DNA of 10,366 nt from Thiohalobacter sp. (lineage in GTDB: Bacteria; Pseudomonadota; Gammaproteobacteria; DSM-19610): contig JALWRY010000481.1 in the NCBI GenBank assembly GCA_027080445.1, forward strand, positions 1-10,366. The letters run 5' to 3'. Of the stretch, positions 5,225 through 10,366 are shown piece after piece; positions within the stretch are counted from its first letter, which is position 1, and the number at the start of each line of letters is the position of its first letter. The notes under the pieces were generated by a model, which was not told where the DNA came from, ran no database searches, and was given only the letters and a program-made list of their open reading frames with translations. A program made the position numbers and the translations under genes.

Positions 5225-6086
5225 AGGAGGCGGTGGTGCGTGTTCTCAGCGACTGGTAAAGCGTGAAGGTGCGGAGTGAGGGTTGTATCTGGAGTTGCGC
5301 GGCAAGCTGCCTGCGGCACTGGTGGAAGGTATTTAATGCTTCGGCCAGATTCCCGGTATCACGGTAGCAGACGATAAGGCGCTGGTAGAGGGTTTCGCCA
5401 ACGGGTTCGATCTCCAGGCCTTTCTGGTACAGGCGGATCGCTTGCGCCCACTCATTGTGGTGTTGCCAGACCTTGCCGGCATCGAGGATATGCCGCAGCA
5501 GTTTGCTGCGCAGGCGTTCGCGCAGGGAAAGCATCCACGGGCGTACGGCTTCGCGCTCCAGGAAAGCGCTCTGGTAGAGGGTCAGCAAACGCTCGCTATA
5601 ACGTGATAACTGGCGCAGTACAGCCGGGTCAGTTGAACGTGCAAGCAGGCGTTCACAGTGATTGATGGTGCGCTCAAACGCCCAGACATCGACCCACGCC
5701 ATCTGGCTGTTGAGTGTGAGCCGGCGGTCGTTCAACAGAAACAGTTCTTTCATGCCGAACAGCCGGCGCAAGCGGTGCAGGGTGACATCAAAGGTGTTTT
5801 GCGCCTTGTCACCGTCGGTATCCGGCCAGAGAGCGGCCGCCAGGGTTTCGCTATGCACCTCACGTCCGCCCAGTGCAATCAGGGCTTGCAGGAGTTCGAA
5901 GGGTTTGTGCCGGCGCTGTTGTGTCAGCGTTACCGGCTGGTGATGCGCCTGCACGGCAAAACGCCCGAGCGTATGAATACGCACTGGCGGTTCGTGATGG
6001 CGTTCAGCCGGTTCACGGCTCCAGCCGCTGACCGGGTGGCGCTGGTGGAGCCGCTGGATATGACGGCTTTCCAGGTTAATGCCCAT
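5223..6086 (-). CDS. SARP/BTAD-family transcriptional regulator
   Basis: A 287-aa cytoplasmic DNA-binding protein. Residues about 36-128 form an OmpR-type winged helix: RIHTLGRFAVQ, the helix KPFELLQALIALGG, then SETLAAALWPD, and the recognition-helix region DKAQNTFDVTLHRLRRLFG, ending LNDRRLTLN. Residues about 135-283 form the bacterial transcriptional activation domain (BTAD), a TPR-like helical bundle including YQSAFLERE, WAQAIRLYQKGLEIEP, LYQRLIVCYRDTGNLAEALNTFHQCR and the closing LQIQPSLRTFTLYQSL. The N-terminal 30 residues are rich in His and Arg. The length matches small stand-alone SARPs; the C-terminal ATPase part of large members is absent. The ATG at 6086 is the first possible start after a stop near 6192, with GGGGGA 9 nt upstream. 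SARPs are typical of actinobacteria and less common in proteobacteria. It is 145 bp upstream of the 70-aa/PEP-CTERM operon, its probable target. Confidence 0.88.
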   Translation of the reverse strand: MGINLESRHIQRLHQRHPVSGWSREPAERHHEPPVRIHTLGRFAVQAHHQPVTLTQQRRHKPFELLQALIALGGREVHSETLAAALWPDTDGDKAQNTFDVTLHRLRRLFGMKELFLLNDRRLTLNSQMAWVDVWAFERTINHCERLLARSTDPAVLRQLSRYSERLLTLYQSAFLEREAVRPWMLSLRERLRSKLLRHILDAGKVWQHHNEWAQAIRLYQKGLEIEPVGETLYQRLIVCYRDTGNLAEALNTFHQCRRQLAAQLQIQPSLRTFTLYQSLRTRTTAS

Positions 6087-6200
6087 GGTCTCGCTTCCCC
6101 CGACGCAGTGCGTCGATGCCGGATCCGCATAATGGTTGAAAAAATTCGCGGTCTGCCGACGGTTGTTTCTTGTTATTTTTATATTAACGTTTTAATAATA

Positions 6201-6225
6201 AACGGATTATTTCCATTCATCCGTT
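6201..6225 (-). terminator. Candidate ppc terminator hairpin
   Basis: AACGGAT (6201-6207) and ATCCGTT (6219-6225) pair over 7 bp. Read on the - strand, the stem is followed by TTATTATT, a T-rich run, so this is the best intrinsic-terminator candidate for ppc. It would also insulate the BTAD gene from ppc readthrough. Confidence 0.4.
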
Positions 6226-6228
6226 CTG

Positions 6229-6249
6229 GTGAGCGAAGATTCTGCTCAC
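6229..6249. repeat. Inverted repeat downstream of ppc (middle of three)
   Basis: GTGAGC (6229-6234) and GCTCAC (6244-6249) form a perfect 6-bp stem with a 9-nt loop. It is the middle of three consecutive hairpins between the ppc stop and the BTAD gene. Confidence 0.3.
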
Positions 6250-6261
6250 GATCTCCTTTTT

Positions 6262-6291
6262 AGGCGGTTTTTTGCTCAATTGCAACCGCCT
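6262..6291. repeat. 8-bp GC-rich hairpin just after the ppc stop
   Basis: AGGCGGTT (6262-6269) and AACCGCCT (6284-6291) form a perfect 8-bp stem with a 14-nt loop, 19 nt beyond the ppc stop codon. On the ppc strand the stem is followed by an A-run, not a T-run, so it fits an mRNA 3'-end stabiliser better than an intrinsic terminator. Confidence 0.4.
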
Positions 6292-6310
6292 GGTGTGGAC
6301 ATTTTGTCAC

Positions 6311-9130
6311 TTATCCGGTGTTACGCATGCCGCTGGCAATGGCGTTGATCGACCTCAGCAACGGTTCCATCCAGCGTTCGTGTTCACTTTCATCGATGTT
6401 GTCACGACGTACCCGGCCCAGCAGGGTGACCTGGATGTGATTGAGCGGGTCCAGGTAAGGGTCGCGACGTGACAATGACAGTGCCAGTGCAGGTGTATCC
6501 TCGAGCAGGCAGCGAATGCCCGATACCCGGGTAACCATCGCCAGCGTCCGGTCGTGCTCCTCGCGAATTTTCCGGTAGATGGCCTGAGCCTGTTGCGGGT
6601 GTTCGCTCAGTGACACGTACTGTCTGGCGATATCCATTTCCGCCTTGGCCAGTGACATCTGGGTATTACTGAGAATGGCGCGGAAGTAGGGCCAGTCGCG
6701 GTATAGCGCACGGAGTTTCTCCAGGTTTGTTTCATCGCCGCCGGTAAAACTGTGCAGGGCATGGCCGATGCCGTACCAGGCCGGCAGGGTATGGCGGGAC
6801 TGCGCCCAGCCAAACACCCAGGGGATGGCGCGGATAGAGCTTTTGGAACGGTCCTGTTGTTTGCGGTGGCTGGGGCGGGAACCGATATTGAGCAGACCGA
6901 TTTCCGTGACCGGCGTACATTCGTAGAAGTAATCCAGCAACCCCTCGGTGTGATCGATCAGGCCGCGGTAGGCCGCTTCCCCGTCGCGCGCCAGTTGCAG
7001 CATGATGTCGGCGTATTCGCTGTCGTCGATCTTTTGCGCCTGCACCAGGTGGCGGCTGGCCTTGAGCAGGCCGGTGACCCCCATCGACAGTTCATAGACC
7101 GCTGTTTCCTCGTTACTGTATTTATAGGAAAGCACCTCGCCCTGCTCGGTAAACTTGACCTGGCCATGCACCGTGCCGGCCGGTTGCGAGAGTATGGCCT
7201 CGTGGGTCGGGCCGCCGCCACGGCCCAGCGTGCCGCCGCGGCCGTGGAACAGGCGGCATTCCACGCCATGACTGTCGGCGATGCGGATGATCTTCTGTTG
7301 TGCCTTGTACAGGCTCCAGCCGGAGGCGAGGATGCCGCCATCCTTGCAGGAGTCGGAGTAGCCCAGCATGATTTCCTGGCGGTTGCCCGAGGCTTTCAGC
7401 AGCTCAACGTACACCGGCTCGTCGAGCAGGCGAGTCATGACGTCTTCGATGTGGGTCAGGTCTTCGATGGTCTCGAACAGCGGGCTGATCTCGATATGAC
7501 AGAACCACTCACCGTCACGCCTGCCCGCCAGTCCGCACAAAACAGCCAGCCACATCAGTTCCAGCACATGGCTGGCGCAATGCGTCATGGAGATCACGTA
7601 GGTACCGAAGGCCCGGGCGCTGACTTCATCGCGCATGTTGACCATGACATCGAGTACCTGCAGGGTTTCCTGCGTGGCTTCGCTGAGCGTGTTGCGGTCG
7701 ATAGCGGGGGCGGGCTCGCTGATCCGCTTGCACAGCTGAGCGATGCGTGCGTTTTCGTCCAGTGCGGCATAGTCGAGGTTCGGGTCAAGCGTTGACAGCA
7801 ATTCGGCAACCGCCTCGCTGTGGCGGGTCGATTCCTGGCGGATATCGAGGTGCAGCAGGAAGAAGCCAAAGGTTTCCACCAGGCGCATCAGGTCCAGCAG
7901 GTCTGTGCGGGCAATGGCCTCGTCGCCGTGTGAAACCAGCGAGTCGCGAATCAGGCGCAGGTCGGCAAGAAATTCCTGTTCGTCGCGGTAACGCCAGGGG
8001 TAGTCGTTTTCATCGGCCTGTTGCGGGTTGTCCAGGCGCGCACGGGTGAGATCGAGGTTATGGTGCAGGCGGTTATGCATGATAAACAGCTTGCGCCGGT
8101 AAGGTTCGTGCGAAAAGTGGTTGGGGTGCTCGCCGGAAATGCCCGGCCAGCGCGCGGTATCTTCCTCCATACGGCGAATGAATTCGGGACCGGGTTCAAT
8201 CAGCCGGCTGGAGTGAGTGAGTTTGCTGCGCAGGTCTTCCACCCGGCGCAGGTATTCGCATAACACTTCGCTCATGTGCTGGCGTAGTGCGTATTCGGTG
8301 GTAGCTGGTTTGACGAAGGGGTTGCCGTCGCGATCGCCGCCGATCCAGGAACCGAATTGCAGCAGGCTCGGAAGGTTTATATGGGTTTTCCTGCCGTACA
8401 CCCGTTGTATCGACTGGTCGAGGTAACGGTAGACGCGTGGTACGGCATTGAACAGGCACTCGCGGAAATAGAACAGGCCGTTGCGGATTTCATCCTCGAC
8501 GGTTGGTTTGTGGACACGGACTTCGTCGGTTTTCCACAGCACCTGGATCTGGTTACGCAGGTCATCGATCACCAGTTCCCGTTCCATCTTGCCCATGCGC
8601 GGACCATCGAGTTTTTCTGCGGTCAGGAAAATACCGCGTAGTGCGTGCATGACCGCACGACGCTTGGATTCCGTCGGGTGTGCGGTAAATACCGGCAGGT
8701 AAAGCGTGCGGTCGAGCAACGACTGGAGTTGTTCGGCACTGATGTCCTGTTCGCTGAATTCGCGCAGGGTGTGGTCGAACGATCCACGCCATAACGGCCC
8801 ACCCTGACGGACGTGGCGGCGGCGTTCCTTGTGCTGGAAGGCTTCCTCGGCAATATTGACCAGGCTGAAGTACAGGTTGAATGCGCGCACCACGTGGCTG
8901 AGTGTGTCAGGGTCAAGCTGGTCGATTTTTTTTGCCAGCCGGGCGCGCAGTGCCGGGTTGTCTTCCTTGCGCAAGCGGATATAGCCCTTGCGCAGGGTCT
9001 CGACCGCCCCGAGTACATCCTGCCCCGCCTGCGCGGCCAGTACCTCGCCGAGCAGGTTCCCGAACAGTCGGACGCGGGAACGCAGCTCCTTGTCGCGGGG
9101 CGGGGGGGTGATCTCTGACAGTGCTGGCAT
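6311..9130 (-). CDS. ppc: Phosphoenolpyruvate carboxylase
   Basis: A 939-aa cytoplasmic enzyme that adds bicarbonate to PEP to give oxaloacetate, refilling the TCA cycle. All signature regions are intact: FTAHPTESKRRAV with catalytic His151; GSWIGGDRDGNP (260-271); MLGYSDSCKDGG with Lys596; FHGRGGTLGRGGGPTHEAI (628-646), the glycine-rich catalytic loop; then the SIRAIPWVFGWAQSRHTLPAWYG region; and the conserved C-terminal RNTG. The protein is longer than the 883-aa E. coli enzyme, with extra residues at the N-terminus and scattered internal inserts. The ATG at 9130 is used because LRSRVRLFGNLLGEVL aligns with the family N-terminus; its ribosome site is weak. It is monocistronic by appearance: divergent from the methyltransferase, with hairpins after its stop. 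Confidence 0.98.
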   Translation of the reverse strand: MPALSEITPPPRDKELRSRVRLFGNLLGEVLAAQAGQDVLGAVETLRKGYIRLRKEDNPALRARLAKKIDQLDPDTLSHVVRAFNLYFSLVNIAEEAFQHKERRRHVRQGGPLWRGSFDHTLREFSEQDISAEQLQSLLDRTLYLPVFTAHPTESKRRAVMHALRGIFLTAEKLDGPRMGKMERELVIDDLRNQIQVLWKTDEVRVHKPTVEDEIRNGLFYFRECLFNAVPRVYRYLDQSIQRVYGRKTHINLPSLLQFGSWIGGDRDGNPFVKPATTEYALRQHMSEVLCEYLRRVEDLRSKLTHSSRLIEPGPEFIRRMEEDTARWPGISGEHPNHFSHEPYRRKLFIMHNRLHHNLDLTRARLDNPQQADENDYPWRYRDEQEFLADLRLIRDSLVSHGDEAIARTDLLDLMRLVETFGFFLLHLDIRQESTRHSEAVAELLSTLDPNLDYAALDENARIAQLCKRISEPAPAIDRNTLSEATQETLQVLDVMVNMRDEVSARAFGTYVISMTHCASHVLELMWLAVLCGLAGRRDGEWFCHIEISPLFETIEDLTHIEDVMTRLLDEPVYVELLKASGNRQEIMLGYSDSCKDGGILASGWSLYKAQQKIIRIADSHGVECRLFHGRGGTLGRGGGPTHEAILSQPAGTVHGQVKFTEQGEVLSYKYSNEETAVYELSMGVTGLLKASRHLVQAQKIDDSEYADIMLQLARDGEAAYRGLIDHTEGLLDYFYECTPVTEIGLLNIGSRPSHRKQQDRSKSSIRAIPWVFGWAQSRHTLPAWYGIGHALHSFTGGDETNLEKLRALYRDWPYFRAILSNTQMSLAKAEMDIARQYVSLSEHPQQAQAIYRKIREEHDRTLAMVTRVSGIRCLLEDTPALALSLSRRDPYLDPLNHIQVTLLGRVRRDNIDESEHERWMEPLLRSINAIASGMRNTG

Positions 9131-9199
9131 AGGATTACTACTTTGTTAAATAAGGGTTTTTATACGCCTTGACAGGGCGGGTGCCGGAAAAGGCGCGCC

Positions 9200-9205
9200 A
9201 TTATA
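9200..9205 (-). promoter_or_regulatory. Possible -10 element for ppc
   Basis: The complement of 9200-9205 is a perfect TATAAT, about 70 bp before the ppc start codon. No recognisable -35 lies 16-18 bp upstream, so the assignment is weak. A TATAAA on the same strand (complement of 9158-9163) is an alternative. Confidence 0.3.
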
Positions 9206-9265
9206 CCCTGTTACACTGTTTCGTGAGCGTGCTGATGATAGTTAATATAAAACAGTGGCTTAGCT

Positions 9266-9312
9266 TGTTTCCGGGGCGTCGTGCCTGTGTCAGAATGGGG
9301 GGCACGGAAACA
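9266..9312 (+). promoter_or_regulatory. Structured leader before the methyltransferase gene
   Basis: TGTTTCC (9266-9272) pairs with GGAAACA (9306-9312), and directly stacked inside it GTGCC (9281-9285) pairs with GGCAC (9301-9305). An 8-nt bulge lies on the left arm and a 15-nt loop at the top. This 12-bp two-part stem ends 6 nt before the GGAG ribosome site (9319-9322). It could influence translation or be an old promoter palindrome. No known riboswitch class is recognised. Confidence 0.3.
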
Positions 9313-9329
9313 CGTAGCGGAGCCGGGTT

Positions 9330-10229
9330 TTGAGCAACGAAAAAATGTCCAGCCGGGAGCTGGGGCTGGTGCTGGCGCAGCAGCTACTGGGCGTGGACGA
9401 CCTGCATTATGGTCTGTGGGACGACGACCTGCCACTGACCTTCTCCAACCTGGCCGAGGCGCAGCAGCGTTATTCGAACCTGATACTGGAAGCCTTGCCG
9501 CCACCGGAAGAAGGCGGGAAGAAAGTACTCGATATCGGCTGTGGCACCGGTCACCTGCTGACACAACTGCTGGCGCGGGGCTATGCGGCAGACGGTCTTG
9601 TGCCGGCGCCGAAACTGGCGGAGCAGGTGCGCAGGCGCCTCGCGGAAGAGGCTGATCAGGAGAGAAAACCTGCCCGCCTGTTCGAATGTGCTTTCGAGCA
9701 GTTCCCCGTGCAGGCACATCCCGGTTATTACGATGCAGCCCTGTTCAGCGAGAGCTTCCAGTACATCCCCATGTCAGCCTCCCTGCCGATCCTGGCGCAG
9801 ATTGTCAGGCCGGGTGGACAGGTCGTGATCTGCGATTTCTTCCAGACCGAACACGCGGGCGATGGCGGCCCCGGTGATCGAAGTTTTGGCGGCGGACACA
9901 GGATGCAGGCGTTTTACACGGAACTGGAAAGGTACCCGTTTGCCTTGTTACAGGATGTGGATATTACCCGCCAGGTCAGCCCGAATATCCGCCTGCTGGA
10001 TGAAACCCTGATGCACAAGCTGTTGCCGGCAGGGCAGACGCTGAATCGTTATCTGTCGACAAACTACGCGACCAGCTGGCGAATCATCCGTGCGCTGTTC
10101 CGGACCGTGTTTCGCAAGAAGCTGGAAAAACAGAAATATAAATATTTCTCCGGTCACCGCACCCAGGCGGTGTTCGAGCGTTACAAGACTTACCGTTTGC
10201 TGGTGTTAAAACGCGAAACCAGTTCGTGA
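9330..10229 (+). CDS. Class I SAM-dependent methyltransferase
   Basis: A 299-aa enzyme predicted to transfer a methyl group from S-adenosylmethionine; substrate unknown. Motif I is VLDIGCGTG (66-74). The next strand reads YAADGLVPAPKL (85-96), with Val91 where many class I enzymes have the ribose-binding Asp or Glu. YYDAALFSESFQYIPM (133-148) fits motif II/post-I, and VRPGGQVVICDFF (159-171) fits motif III. The C-terminal 100 residues are basic, with FRKKLEKQKYKYFSG at 261-275, and may bind substrate or membrane. The start is TTG, supported by GGAG (9319-9322) 7 nt upstream; the ATG at 9345 is a fallback with no ribosome site. It is divergent from ppc, and its 3' end overlaps convergent glgA by 40 bp, so there is no sign of cotranscription with the glycogen genes. 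Confidence 0.88.
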   Translation: MSNEKMSSRELGLVLAQQLLGVDDLHYGLWDDDLPLTFSNLAEAQQRYSNLILEALPPPEEGGKKVLDIGCGTGHLLTQLLARGYAADGLVPAPKLAEQVRRRLAEEADQERKPARLFECAFEQFPVQAHPGYYDAALFSESFQYIPMSASLPILAQIVRPGGQVVICDFFQTEHAGDGGPGDRSFGGGHRMQAFYTELERYPFALLQDVDITRQVSPNIRLLDETLMHKLLPAGQTLNRYLSTNYATSWRIIRALFRTVFRKKLEKQKYKYFSGHRTQAVFERYKTYRLLVLKRETSS

Positions 10230-10366
10230 TAGAGGTCCAGGTAGGCGGCCGCGCTGCGTGTCCAGGAAAAGTCCTGATGCATACCGGTTTGTACCAGCTG
10301 TTTCCAGCGCTGCGGTTCGGCATAGAGGGCAAGAGCGCGGTCGATGGCGTCGAGCAGGGGGCGGGC
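10190..10366 (-). CDS. glgA: Glycogen synthase, C-terminal fragment
   Basis: The last 58 codons plus stop of a - strand gene that runs off the right edge. The translated end contains LLDAIDRALALY, then a linker WKQLVQTGM, then HQDFSWTRSAAAYLDLYHEL. The G-M-x-x-D-F-S-W-x-x-S-A-x-x-Y-x-x-L-Y pattern is the hallmark of the C-terminal helix of ADP-glucose glycogen synthases (GT5). The enzyme extends alpha-1,4-glucan chains in the cytoplasm. The TAA stop (complement of 10190-10192) lies inside the methyltransferase gene, so the two coding regions overlap tail to tail by 40 bp. Only the end is visible, so whether the gene is intact cannot be judged. Confidence 0.88.
   Translation of the reverse strand, partial: ARPLLDAIDRALALYAEPQRWKQLVQTGMHQDFSWTRSAAAYLDLYHELVSRFNTSKR

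Noticed and set aside
4729..5259. Open frame of 176 codons on the + strand
   Set aside because: It runs antisense through the PEP-CTERM N-terminus, the 70-aa gene and the promoter repeats, and its translation shows no family resemblance.
5223..6192. BTAD gene as a truncated remnant of a large ATPase-containing regulator
   Set aside because: The DNA-binding and BTAD domains are complete, with a ribosome site before the ATG and no in-frame coding similarity upstream, so a stand-alone small SARP is the simpler reading.
5658..6263. Open frame of 201 codons on the + strand opposite the BTAD regulator
   Set aside because: It overlaps a recognisable winged-helix/BTAD gene, has no ribosome site or domain, and is best explained as a shadow.
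6752..7795. Open frame of 347 codons on the + strand
   Set aside because: It lies fully antisense to ppc, whose protein motifs are unambiguous. The translation is low-complexity in the way expected of an antisense shadow (rich in A, G, V, Q, D), with no domain.
9169..9174. TTGACA on the + strand as a -35 for the methyltransferase
   Set aside because: There is no -10-like hexamer at 16-18 bp; the nearest TATACC is 27 bp away.
1..10366. Defence system, toxin-antitoxin pair, mobile element or biosynthetic cluster
   Set aside because: I looked for nucleases, helicases, transposases, integrases, reverse transcriptases, small toxin/antitoxin pairs and att-like repeats and saw none; the SARP here is next to a surface protein, not to antibiotic biosynthesis genes.

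Overview
The window is chromosomal DNA from a moderately GC-rich, Gram-negative proteobacterium, most likely a gammaproteobacterium. This rests on the protein types: a full-length bacterial PEP carboxylase, TadA, a DUF6524-like membrane protein, a PEP-CTERM/VPLPA-type surface protein, and a c-type cytochrome resembling the cytochrome domain of cytochrome oxidase subunit II. No rRNA, tRNA, CRISPR array, transposase or phage gene is visible. Both edges cut through glycogen genes: the 3' end of a glycogen debranching enzyme on the + strand at the left, and the 3' end of glycogen synthase (glgA) on the - strand at the right.

Layout. 1-665: debranching-enzyme tail facing a small exported cytochrome c, with the two stop codons overlapping. 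666-859: an AT-rich promoter region with an OxyR-like operator. 860-4138: five + strand genes, namely a Prx6-type peroxiredoxin, a four-helix membrane protein (DUF6524-like), tRNA adenosine deaminase tadA, a small exported Cys-containing protein (DUF4124-like), and an exported metallo-beta-lactamase-fold hydrolase. Several gaps between them hold strong inverted repeats. 4161-6086 (- strand): a SARP/BTAD regulator, then a 70-aa protein, then a PEP-CTERM protein. 6311-9130 (- strand): ppc. 9330-10229 (+ strand): a class I SAM methyltransferase starting at TTG, whose 3' end overlaps the 3' end of glgA by 40 bp.

How the genes fit together. Most of the window is ordinary housekeeping: anaplerosis, tRNA wobble editing and peroxide defence. 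The one coherent local unit I would call potentially new is the BTAD regulator, small protein and PEP-CTERM protein. The promoter upstream of the small protein carries two exact 9-bp copies in direct repeat with an 11-bp period. They end 9 bp upstream of a plausible -10 element, which is the architecture known for actinobacterial SARP regulators. I infer that the regulator switches on this two-gene surface-protein operon. The second good regulatory inference is an exact OxyR-type half-operator just upstream of the peroxiredoxin promoter. Operon, regulator and function statements are inferences from sequence. No database search was run.
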